From assembly GCA_002083615.1 (NCBI GenBank), contig MSXO01000039.1, positions 1 to 29,042 on the forward strand: DNA of 29,042 nucleotides, read 5' to 3'. This document shows, in pieces, positions 1 to 6,950 of this stretch. The notes beneath the pieces were generated by a model that saw only the letters and a list, made by a program, of their open reading frames with translations, did not search any database and was not told where the DNA came from. The stretch is from Proteobacteria bacterium ST_bin11 (GTDB lineage Bacteria; Pseudomonadota; Gammaproteobacteria; Methylococcales; Methylomonadaceae). How positions within the stretch are numbered: the stretch's first letter is position 1; each line of letters opens with the position of its first letter. Both the position numbers and the translations under genes were made by a program.

Positions 1-188
1 CTGTCGGCTTGTACCGCCGCCAGTTGATCTTCGTAAATCATTTTTGAATCGTGCAGCAAGCGACCGATCAAGGTACTTTTACCGTCATCGACATTGCCAC
101 AGGTTAAAAATCGCAGCAATTCCTTGCGTTCGTGTTGCGCCAGATAGGCGTTGATGTCGGTGGCAATTAAATCGGATTGATGAGACAT
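1..188 (-). CDS. cysN: Sulfate adenylyltransferase subunit 1 (CysN or CysNC), N-terminal part only
   Basis: GTPase subunit of ATP sulfurylase, which with CysD makes adenosine 5'-phosphosulfate from sulfate and ATP in the cytoplasm. Only the first 62 codons are inside the window; the gene runs off the left edge. The visible peptide carries the P-loop GNVDDGKST (about residues 32-40) followed by LIGRLLHDSK, typical of CysN. The ATG at 188 lies 19 nt after the cysD stop, behind a GAGAG ribosome-binding sequence, so it is the second gene of a cysDN pair. Whether it is CysN alone or a CysNC fusion with APS kinase cannot be seen from this fragment. Confidence 0.93.
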   Translation of the reverse strand, partial: MSHQSDLIATDINAYLAQHERKELLRFLTCGNVDDGKSTLIGRLLHDSKMIYEDQLAAVQAD

Positions 189-207
189 ATCACTCTCTGC
201 GGGTTAT

Positions 208-1134
208 TTAGAAATAGCCTTCGCGTTTTTTCAGTTCCATTGAGCCGGCCTGGTCTTGGTCTAGGAGCCGTCCTTGCCTTTCGCTTTGTCGAGTGACTAA
301 CATTTCGCCAATAATGTCTTGGACGCACGATGCCTCGCTTTCTATAGCGCCGGTTTGCGGATAACAACCCAGGGTACGGAAGCGAATTTGGCGTTTTTCT
401 AAAGTCTTCAGTTCGTTTGGGTTCAAATACGGCAGCATCCGCTCGTCGTCCAAAGCCAGAATTTGCCCGCTATTTTCGTCAATCCAGCTAAGCCGTTGCG
501 CAGAAAAATACAGCGGCACCAGATCGATATTTTCCAGCATGATGTATTGCCAAACGTCCAGTTCAGTCCAGTTTGACAGCGGAAAAACCCTGACCGATTC
601 GCCCCGGTCGATCTCGGAATTATAAATTTGCCACAGTTCGGGGCGTTGTTGTTTCGGGTTCCATTGATGATTAGCGTCCCTAAACGAAAACACTCTTTCT
701 TTGGCGCGCGATTTTTCTTCATCTCGACGCGCCCCACCCAGAGCAGCATCAAAGCCGTACTTGTTTACGGCTTGTTTCAAGGCTTCCGTTTTCATCAAGT
801 CGTTATATTTGACCGAGCCTGATTCGATTGGATGTATGCCCATAGCCAACGCTTCTTTGTTGATATGAACTATTAAGTCAAGCCGCAAATTAGTAACCAG
901 GTTGTCGCGAAAACGCGCCATTTCGGCAAATTCCCAGGTTGTATCGATATGCAATAAAGTGAAAGGGACATTGCCGGGCCAAAAGGCTTTTCTGGTCAAG
1001 TGCAGCATGACGGTCGAATCTTTGCCGATTGAGTAGAACATGCAAGGCTTTTCAAAACAGGCCGCTACTTCTCGGATGATGTGGATACTTTCTGCCTCCA
1101 GTTGTTTTAAGTGAGTTAACTGATGGGTTGTCAT
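208..1134 (-). CDS. cysD: Sulfate adenylyltransferase subunit 2 (CysD)
   Basis: Catalytic subunit of ATP sulfurylase; forms APS with the GTPase CysN in assimilatory sulfate reduction. The protein is 308 aa, close to the usual ~302. It has the PP-loop motif SIGKDS near residue 40, the conserved GGARRDEEKSRAKER stretch, LGCYPQTGAIES, and the typical C-terminus ending KKREGYF. I chose the ATG at 1134 because MTTHQLTHLKQLEAESIHII is the family N-terminus. An in-frame start at 1248 would add 38 residues that overlap the end of fhcA and do not look like CysD. It begins 52 nt after the fhcA stop and is followed by cysN, so it may be transcribed with the upstream genes as well as from its own promoter. 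Confidence 0.96.
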   Translation of the reverse strand: MTTHQLTHLKQLEAESIHIIREVAACFEKPCMFYSIGKDSTVMLHLTRKAFWPGNVPFTLLHIDTTWEFAEMARFRDNLVTNLRLDLIVHINKEALAMGIHPIESGSVKYNDLMKTEALKQAVNKYGFDAALGGARRDEEKSRAKERVFSFRDANHQWNPKQQRPELWQIYNSEIDRGESVRVFPLSNWTELDVWQYIMLENIDLVPLYFSAQRLSWIDENSGQILALDDERMLPYLNPNELKTLEKRQIRFRTLGCYPQTGAIESEASCVQDIIGEMLVTRQSERQGRLLDQDQAGSMELKKREGYF

Positions 1135-1186
1135 TGTGGAGTCCTGAGTAAAATAAGCATTTTTTGAAGCTTTAGTTATTGCGGCA

Positions 1187-2836
1187 TCAGTTGAGGCAAT
1201 CATGGCTGATGAACCGCTGCTGATCCGTTTGCATAAAATCCACGTCATTCACCATAAAGTTATGCAGCGACAAGCTGTAAAAGCAGTCGAAATGGCGCTG
1301 AACAGTCTGCCGGATACTGTCGTCATAGTAAGGGAGAATGGTTTGGGCTTTGCCTGATAGCCGTTCGACTATCGCGCCATCCCTGACGACCAATTGGCCG
1401 TTTTTAAACACCAACGCGGCTCGTTCGAACATGGTTTCCTTGTTGGCATGCGGCGTGTACACGGCAATATCGGCTATACCACCTGGCTGCAGATGGCCGC
1501 GATCGGTCAATCCCAGCAAGCTGGCGGCAGCGCTGCGGGTCATCAGCGCGATTTCATACAAGGAGTATTCTTTTTTAAGATCTTTCAGCAAGGTCGTGGC
1601 TACCACATCCGGGTGAATGCTTTGCAAGCATTCCAGACGATATTGGTAGTCCATCAGCAAGCGGAACAACTGCGGATAACAGGTGAACGGCGCCCCGTTG
1701 GGATGATCGGTGGTAAAAAACACCCGACCGGGGTCTTCCGCCAACAAAAACATTTCCAGACCGATGGCCCATTGCAGGCCGTTCACGAAGCTAGTCTGAC
1801 GATATCGGTAGGGCACTACGCCGCCAGAGCCTTCGCATTCGGCATCCCACATCACCCATTTATTGGGGCTGGCATCGGCATTTCGGCTGTACTGGGCAAT
1901 CACATCGCCGGATATTGTCACGGTTTGGCCGAACAACACTTGACCGACATCCATGCTGATGTTGGGATAACGGCGGAATCCATCCATCAATTGCGCCGCC
2001 GCCGAGGAGAATCCGCGGGTGCCTTCTTTACCATACGCATAAAACTGCACATGAGCCAGATGCATTGGCAAGCCTTGGGCCGCCTCCATGGTCGCCAATA
2101 CCGTTTCAACATTGCCGGGTACGCCTAAGTTATTGCAGTGAACATGTACGGGGTGTGGTACTCCCAGAGTGTAAGTAGCGCATTGCAGGGTTTGCAGGAT
2201 CTGTCTTGAGCTCACGCCATAATCAGGCACCACATCGTCCAGATCGAAATGACGAGCGTTGCTTTTGAAGGCGTTGGCTCCGCCAGCGTTGATCACCTTT
2301 AATCCCAGCGCCCGAGTGGCATGCAGAGTCCAGGCGACGTAGTCGTTGATTTGGGCCTGACTGGCTCTGTCGCGCATTAATCGCAACAATAAGTCGTCGT
2401 TGCCCAATATGGCCAGTGCGGCGGTATCGATGATGGGAATGTCGGCCATTTGCAAGTGCACGTCCAGCGCATTGACCGGCAACATGGCCGGTTCCACCAC
2501 CGTGGTATAACCCATCCTGGCGTAGCGGTAGCCTGTATCGGTGGTTGACCACTTTGCTGTGCTAAACGGCTGGTTTATGCGACGCGCCATGTGATTGCGA
2601 TGTTGCTCCGGCAATAGCAGGCGGGCGGTGTTGACGTTTCCCCCCGCGATGTGGCTATGAATGTCCACGGCGCCAGCCATTACCACTTTCCCCGAGACAT
2701 CGTAGATTTCGTCGAAGTGGGCGTCAGAGCCGGGATCTTGGACGATGTAGCCATCGCGAATAAAAATATCGCGAATCTCTCCATCAAGTTGTTGTGAAGG
2801 ATCGTAAAGTGTTCCACCGGTCAGTTTGCTAAGCAT
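1187..2836 (-). CDS. fhcA: Formylmethanofuran dehydrogenase subunit A / Fhc complex subunit A
   Basis: Amidohydrolase-fold subunit of the formyltransferase/hydrolase (Fhc) complex, which releases formate from formyl-methanofuran in the tetrahydromethanopterin-linked formaldehyde oxidation route of methylotrophs. Length 549 aa is normal for bacterial FhcA. Metal-site candidates are visible in the order known for archaeal FwdA: H60 and H62 (DIHSHIAGG), K180 (LGLKVINAGG, the probable carboxylated lysine), H231/H233, H259/H262 and D377 (TTDHPNGAPF). The ATG at 2836 follows a weak AAGG and overlaps the stop of a small ORF. fhcB, fhcC, fhcD and ftr are not in the window: the upstream gene is DUF6671 and the downstream gene is cysD. 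It could be a detached single copy or an extra paralogue; the complete site argues that it is functional. Confidence 0.93.
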   Translation of the reverse strand: MLSKLTGGTLYDPSQQLDGEIRDIFIRDGYIVQDPGSDAHFDEIYDVSGKVVMAGAVDIHSHIAGGNVNTARLLLPEQHRNHMARRINQPFSTAKWSTTDTGYRYARMGYTTVVEPAMLPVNALDVHLQMADIPIIDTAALAILGNDDLLLRLMRDRASQAQINDYVAWTLHATRALGLKVINAGGANAFKSNARHFDLDDVVPDYGVSSRQILQTLQCATYTLGVPHPVHVHCNNLGVPGNVETVLATMEAAQGLPMHLAHVQFYAYGKEGTRGFSSAAAQLMDGFRRYPNISMDVGQVLFGQTVTISGDVIAQYSRNADASPNKWVMWDAECEGSGGVVPYRYRQTSFVNGLQWAIGLEMFLLAEDPGRVFFTTDHPNGAPFTCYPQLFRLLMDYQYRLECLQSIHPDVVATTLLKDLKKEYSLYEIALMTRSAAASLLGLTDRGHLQPGGIADIAVYTPHANKETMFERAALVFKNGQLVVRDGAIVERLSGKAQTILPYYDDSIRQTVQRHFDCFYSLSLHNFMVNDVDFMQTDQQRFISHDCLN

Positions 2837-2954
2837 CGGCCTTATCCCAAATCTGTTCTTTCATTCCGTTCCCCTGCCGATTCGCGGCATGTGTCCGTCG
2901 ATAGGTTTTATACGTTTTGCTTGCTTGTCGCTCCCTTTGGTTTATCGCAGCCAT
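2829..2954 (-). CDS. Possible 41-aa ORF coupled to fhcA
   Basis: This 41-codon frame fills the gap between the DUF6671 gene and fhcA. Its ATG at 2954 lies 10 nt after the DUF6671 stop, with GAGAG about 7 nt upstream, and its TAG overlaps the fhcA start by 8 nt, so translation could pass from one gene to the next. The peptide is very basic and hydrophilic (RERQASK, YRRTHAANRQ) and has no membrane segment or motif I recognise. It may be a real small protein, a coupling leader, the leftover 3' end of a gene that once preceded fhcA, or chance. I lean toward leader or chance; only conservation could decide. Confidence 0.28.
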   Translation of the reverse strand: MAAINQRERQASKTYKTYRRTHAANRQGNGMKEQIWDKADA

Positions 2955-2964
2955 ACGTTGACTC

Positions 2965-3825
2965 TCAAGGATTGCAGTAGTCGCAACTGCCGGCCATTGC
3001 AAAAGCTTGCGCGCGACTGATTAGGGTTTGGTGTTCACAGCGCACGCAGCTATGTATATCGGCTTTGGCTTCTTCGGTAGGTTGGCCGCAGTCCTCGCAG
3101 GGCAAGCCGCGAACGACGCCGGATTTAGCAAACCCTGGGGCACCGCAAGCCGGACACTGTGATTGCAGTTTTTGCATCAACGCCTCAGCGGCGCAGCGAA
3201 TGTTTTGCATGCGAGTGGGGTTGGCGAATGCGCGCATATCGGTTTCGATAAACGCTTGGTGCTCAGCGGATGATGCCAGGGCCCAATTCACCGCATCCCG
3301 TAAACTGTCCCAATTCGACAGGCCTTTACGAAACTCAGGGTGCTGTTCATTGCCGGGGCGAACGATCAAATAGTGCTCCGGAAAACCCGCCGACTCGGCA
3401 AAACTTTTGGCTGCCTGCCAATCCGTGACGATTTGGTGGGAAAAATTGGTTACACCCGATGCGGTGGCCACCACCTCAATGTCCAGCCGATCGTCGATCC
3501 AAATCAGCAGCTCTAGGTTATACGGCAGCATATAGGCGAAAGGATCAGGTCCAAAAGATCCTTCGCTAGCTATGCCAAGCGACAAGCCGGAAAGCGCCAT
3601 GCCGATTCTCGCTTTGATTCGCGCGGCCTCAAGCTGATTGCCGGCGCGAGCAATATCGCGAGTGAACGTGCCGAGTTGGTCTGTATCGTATTCGCTGATA
3701 TGTTCGAGTTTACAGCCTAAGCTGCGATCCAAAATCTCCCTCAGGGGTGTTTCTTTACCATGCTGAGTGAGTAGCGCGACACGCTGCCCGGAATAATCGG
3801 TTTCGGAAAAAGCCAAGGCGTGCAT
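2965..3825 (-). CDS. DUF6671 family protein with C-terminal zinc ribbons
   Basis: Protein of 286 aa of a family I recall as DUF6671; no biochemical role is known to me. Family hallmarks are the N-terminal YSGQRVALLTQHGKE, the SLGIASEGSFGPDPF block, the ETDMRAFANPTRM block near residue 200, and a C-terminal cysteine-rich part with four CxxC pairs (CPAC, CEDC, CVRC, CDYC) that should bind one or two zinc ions. There is no signal peptide or membrane segment, so it is probably cytoplasmic. I chose the ATG at 3825, which shares one base with the stop of the upstream small gene (TAATG), a sign of translational coupling; an in-frame start at 3858 is less likely. It lies downstream of the SulP transporter, which suggests a joint role in anion or inorganic-carbon handling (inference). 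Confidence 0.85.
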   Translation of the reverse strand: MHALAFSETDYSGQRVALLTQHGKETPLREILDRSLGCKLEHISEYDTDQLGTFTRDIARAGNQLEAARIKARIGMALSGLSLGIASEGSFGPDPFAYMLPYNLELLIWIDDRLDIEVVATASGVTNFSHQIVTDWQAAKSFAESAGFPEHYLIVRPGNEQHPEFRKGLSNWDSLRDAVNWALASSAEHQAFIETDMRAFANPTRMQNIRCAAEALMQKLQSQCPACGAPGFAKSGVVRGLPCEDCGQPTEEAKADIHSCVRCEHQTLISRAQAFAMAGSCDYCNP

Positions 3826-4121
3826 TACGGGATCTCTGTCGCCAAGGGCCGGAGACAAGGGCCCAATTGCCTGTTGTGCCGAGTGCCAAGGTCTAAGTTT
3901 CCGATCATGGCGCTTGCCAGCGCTTTGAAAGCGTGCTGGCGATTGAACTCACTATGCGGCTGGGTTGGGTAGGCGCTAACCAAGGCCATTTCATCGCGAT
4001 CTTTCATCAATAGATAGTGGCTTTTCCGATTTGCCGCCCTTGGCAAGGCTTGCGCCCGATACTGAGCTTGCGCGGATTGTTCTCGGGCGGCGCAGGGAAT
4101 CAATGTTTTCAAGTTCATCAT
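3825..4121 (-). CDS. Hypothetical 98-aa protein between SulP and DUF6671
   Basis: I do not recognise this gene. It encodes 98 aa from an ATGATG at 4121 preceded by a good Shine-Dalgarno (AAGGAGA about 4 nt upstream); the second ATG at 4118 is equally possible. It starts 28 nt after the SulP stop and ends with a one-base overlap onto the DUF6671 start, so its position supports real translation. The sequence is hydrophilic and rich in Arg, Ala and Gln, with no membrane segment or signal peptide and only two cysteines. It is probably cytoplasmic. A short coding frame maintained purely for coupling is the alternative. Confidence 0.55.
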   Translation of the reverse strand: MMNLKTLIPCAAREQSAQAQYRAQALPRAANRKSHYLLMKDRDEMALVSAYPTQPHSEFNRQHAFKALASAMIGNLDLGTRHNRQLGPCLRPLATEIP

Positions 4122-4149
4122 CTGTCTCCTTAGTGAAAACAAGGATTGT

Positions 4150-5748
4150 TTAAAACATTTGCAGCTTGCTGGGGCTGCCCCACGCATGTCGTCGAAACAC
4201 GCTGTTGAGGGCATCCCGGTCAAAAACCAATTCGCCGCCTGTTGCCCGGTGTTGCTTTTCCCAGTTGACCAATAAGTCGAGGCAAGCGTGATCGATAAAA
4301 TTCAGGTCGCGAATCGATATGTGAACGTTGGTGTTGGTGGGTAGTTTCTCAAGCACATCCGCCAAAATGGGCAAGCGCATAAAGCTCGCAGCGCCCTTCA
4401 GATGGATAAAAGTCTGGCCGTTTTCAGGGTCTTCGGTGACTTCGATGTCCAGGTGAGAGAACGAATACATCAACTTCGCCAAAGCTAATGAAATGCCCAC
4501 CGCGATGCCCGTGAACAGATCAACCACTACCACCGAGCCGAGAGTGGCTAGATAAATTGCCGCTTCGCCTTTATCTTGGTGCCACAGAATTTGGGCGAAC
4601 TGAAATTTGGTGAGCTTTATCCCGGTGAACACCAAGATAGCGGCCAAGGCCGCCACCGGGATATTCGCCAAAACTCCTGGGATTAACATAACGAACAGGA
4701 GCAGCCAAACACCGTGAAGCACCCCGGATAGGCGGGTTCTTGCGCCTGCATTGACATTGGCTGTACTGCGGACAATAACGCCAGTGACCGGCAGCACGCC
4801 TAAAATGCCGCAGACGACATTGCCAAAACCTTCGGCGACCAGTTCGCGGTTATATTGGGTTCGCGGGGTGCGGCGTTGCATGGAGTCTACTGCGGTAGCC
4901 GTTAGTAATGACTCGGCGCTGGCCACGAAAGCCAGAGAGATGCCGCCCAGCCAGATAGCGCCAGAGCTTAAGTGATCCAGCCATATTAGGCTGGGCCAGG
5001 TTATGGCCTCTGCCAACTGCCCTGGGGTGGGGATTAATTTGACTGGCAATTCCAGCAATGACGCCATAACTGTCGCCACCAACACACTAATCAATGGTGC
5101 GGGCACAAGGCTAAGTTTTTTGGTGGCAAACCGAATCCACAACAGCCAAGAGCCAATCGTCGACAAGCCGATCAACGCGGCGGACTGATTAGAAGCCGAG
5201 CCGATAGTCGTTAACACGGATTCCGGTATCGACCACAGGTTGATGATGCCGGCAAAATCCTTGCCTGTTCCGGGTGCCGTATGATCCAGCATGATGTGGA
5301 ATTGAGAGGCAAAGATGGTCACGCCAATTCCTGCCAGCATGCCTTGAATCAAAGCTGGCGAGACCGCGCGGAATACCAGGCCCAAGCCTAAAAAACCAGC
5401 CAACATTTGCAGCGAACCCGCGATCAGAACAATAAGCCCTAAGGTAGCGAAGCCGTATTCGCCAATAAAAAGTGCCACCATGACCGCCAGACCTGCTGCG
5501 GGTCCCCTCACTTGCAGTGCGCAACCTGATAGCGGCCCGCAAACAATGCCACCAATGATGGCGGTCACGATTCCCACTGGTGCGGCACTTTGCATCGGAA
5601 TTCCAGATGCAAGAGCAACCCCCATCGATAAAGGCAGTGCAACCAGGAAAACTACCAAGGATGCTAGCACATCTTCTTTCCAGGTTTTATTGAGCTTCTT
5701 GGTGCAAGCCCTAAGCGATGACGGGGTTTTGCTTAAATGAGTTTTCAC
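4150..5748 (-). CDS. SulP family inorganic anion transporter with STAS domain
   Basis: Inner-membrane anion transporter of the SulP/SLC26 family, 532 aa. The N-terminal two thirds is a series of hydrophobic helices containing the family stretch LVALPLSMGVALASGIP (about residues 36-52). The C-terminal STAS domain covers roughly residues 425-525 and includes FIDHACLDLLVNWEKQH. The start is GTG at 5748 behind AGAGGA; no ATG fits. Substrate is uncertain: cysDN four genes downstream favours sulfate, but this STAS type and the neighbouring NhaR-like regulator recall SulP proteins found beside carbonic anhydrases, proposed to carry bicarbonate. No carbonic anhydrase gene is visible here. It is the first gene of the minus-strand run and is divergent from the LysR-type gene at 6030. 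Confidence 0.92.
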   Translation of the reverse strand: MKTHLSKTPSSLRACTKKLNKTWKEDVLASLVVFLVALPLSMGVALASGIPMQSAAPVGIVTAIIGGIVCGPLSGCALQVRGPAAGLAVMVALFIGEYGFATLGLIVLIAGSLQMLAGFLGLGLVFRAVSPALIQGMLAGIGVTIFASQFHIMLDHTAPGTGKDFAGIINLWSIPESVLTTIGSASNQSAALIGLSTIGSWLLWIRFATKKLSLVPAPLISVLVATVMASLLELPVKLIPTPGQLAEAITWPSLIWLDHLSSGAIWLGGISLAFVASAESLLTATAVDSMQRRTPRTQYNRELVAEGFGNVVCGILGVLPVTGVIVRSTANVNAGARTRLSGVLHGVWLLLFVMLIPGVLANIPVAALAAILVFTGIKLTKFQFAQILWHQDKGEAAIYLATLGSVVVVDLFTGIAVGISLALAKLMYSFSHLDIEVTEDPENGQTFIHLKGAASFMRLPILADVLEKLPTNTNVHISIRDLNFIDHACLDLLVNWEKQHRATGGELVFDRDALNSVFRRHAWGSPSKLQMF

Positions 5749-6029
5749 CTACGTCCTCTTAAGTCAGAAAAATGAACTTTCATTTGCAGTTGCTGGAAAA
5801 GTCCGGACGCCTATTCTCAAGTTTTATGGCGTCCTCAGTTGTGCGAAGAGCCCTTGTATTCACTAGATTCGCGCCTAGGAACTATGACTATCATGAGTCG
5901 CAAGTGCGTCTAAAGCCCGCCAAGATGCCCGTGGGATAGCGTATCGGCGACATAGTACGAGAATAAAAATCCATTGTTAAATAGAATTATTGGAATATAT
6001 TTATCGTTATTTGCAATGCTTAAATCAAT
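5749..6029. other. Divergent intergenic region between SulP operon and LysR-type regulator
   Basis: 281 nt without a convincing ORF. The right part (about 5960-6025) is very AT-rich and holds a promoter-like pair for the regulator. A small dyad, GACT-6-AGTC, lies at about 5887-5898. LysR-type proteins commonly bind such shared regions, so this is the natural place for their sites, but I could not identify a clear T-N11-A operator. Confidence 0.5.
5974..6001 (+). promoter_or_regulatory. Candidate sigma70 promoter for the NhaR-like gene
   Basis: TTGTTA (5974-5979), 16-nt spacer, TATATT (5996-6001), in an AT-rich stretch 29 nt before the start codon. Found by eye; AT-rich DNA gives such matches easily. 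Confidence 0.4.
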
Positions 6030-6926
6030 ATGAAGCGTATAAACTATCAACATCTGTTTTACTTTTGGAATGTGGTTCGCGAGGAAAGTATTACCCGTGC
6101 TTGCGAAAAATTGCATTTGGCTCAGCCGACGATTAGCGGTCAGCTAGCGGTTTTTGAACAGACTATTGGCGAAAAGCTGTTTCACCGCAACGGTCGCAAA
6201 TTGGTACTGACCGACACGGGACGCATCGTCTATCACTATGCTGAGGAGATTTTTAGCATAGGGCGTGAACTGTCAAATACCCTGAATGGTCGCATTGCCG
6301 GTGGGGGGATGCGGTTAACGGTTGGGGTTACCGATGCTTTGCCAAAGCTGGCGGTCTATCGGTTGTTAGCGCCGGCATTTAACATGCCGGAGTCCGTGCA
6401 AATCACTTGTTTTGCGGATAAGGCCGAACGTTTGTTAACCGAAACCGCGTTGCTGAGCGTTGACCTGATACTGTCCGATACGCCATTGATGTCAGCCAGC
6501 AGCAGCAAAGCGTTTAACCATCTGTTGGGCGAGAGCGGGATTACCGTATTCGGCACAGAACAGCATGCGCGAACTTATAAAGCGAACTTCCCGCGCTCGC
6601 TATCCGGTGCGCCATTTTTGTTGCCCACCAACAATACCGCGCTCCGGCGCGCCTTGGATCAATGGTTTGAGAGCGAAGCCATTAACCCGTTGGTGCGCGC
6701 GGAAATCGAGGACAGCGCCCTTATCAAAACCTTTGGTGCCGGTGGGGTGGGTTTGTTTGTTGCACCGCGCTCGGTGGAGCCCGAAGTGCAAAAACAATAC
6801 GGTGTGGAAATAATCGGTCGAATTGATAGCGTTCATGAGCGTTTTTACGCCATTACCCTGCGGAGAAAGTTGAATCACCCTGCGGTAACGGCCATTCTGA
6901 ACGATGCAAAGAATCGGTTGTTTTAA
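6030..6926 (+). CDS. LysR-type transcriptional regulator, NhaR-like
   Basis: DNA-binding regulator of 298 aa. The N-terminal winged helix-turn-helix (about residues 5-64) contains NYQHLFYFWNVVREES, LHLAQPTISGQLAVFE and EKLFHRNGRKLVLTDTG, the pattern of NhaR rather than typical CysB or CbbR proteins. A LysR effector domain follows (about residues 93-295), including GGVGLFVAPRSVE. The ATG at 6030 has no clear Shine-Dalgarno. It is divergent from the SulP operon and 24 nt upstream of the phosphoketolase gene in the same direction, so it may control either or both. NhaR of E. coli responds to sodium; there is no sodium/proton antiporter here, so the inducer is unknown and the symbol nhaR should not be transferred. 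Confidence 0.88.
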   Translation: MKRINYQHLFYFWNVVREESITRACEKLHLAQPTISGQLAVFEQTIGEKLFHRNGRKLVLTDTGRIVYHYAEEIFSIGRELSNTLNGRIAGGGMRLTVGVTDALPKLAVYRLLAPAFNMPESVQITCFADKAERLLTETALLSVDLILSDTPLMSASSSKAFNHLLGESGITVFGTEQHARTYKANFPRSLSGAPFLLPTNNTALRRALDQWFESEAINPLVRAEIEDSALIKTFGAGGVGLFVAPRSVEPEVQKQYGVEIIGRIDSVHERFYAITLRRKLNHPAVTAILNDAKNRLF

Positions 6927-6950
6927 TGATTTTGTAAATTGGAGACTGTC

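Noticed and set aside
1135..1248. N-terminal extension of CysD
   Set aside because: The added 38 residues overlap the fhcA end and do not match CysD; the ATG at 1134 gives the normal family N-terminus.
1394..2128. 244-codon plus-strand frame opposite fhcA
   Set aside because: It lies entirely within the clear FhcA gene, has no recognisable protein features and is best explained as an antisense shadow.
4122..4223. Longer start for the 98-aa gene
   Set aside because: The extension overlaps the SulP C-terminus in another frame and bypasses the strong AAGGAGA before 4121.
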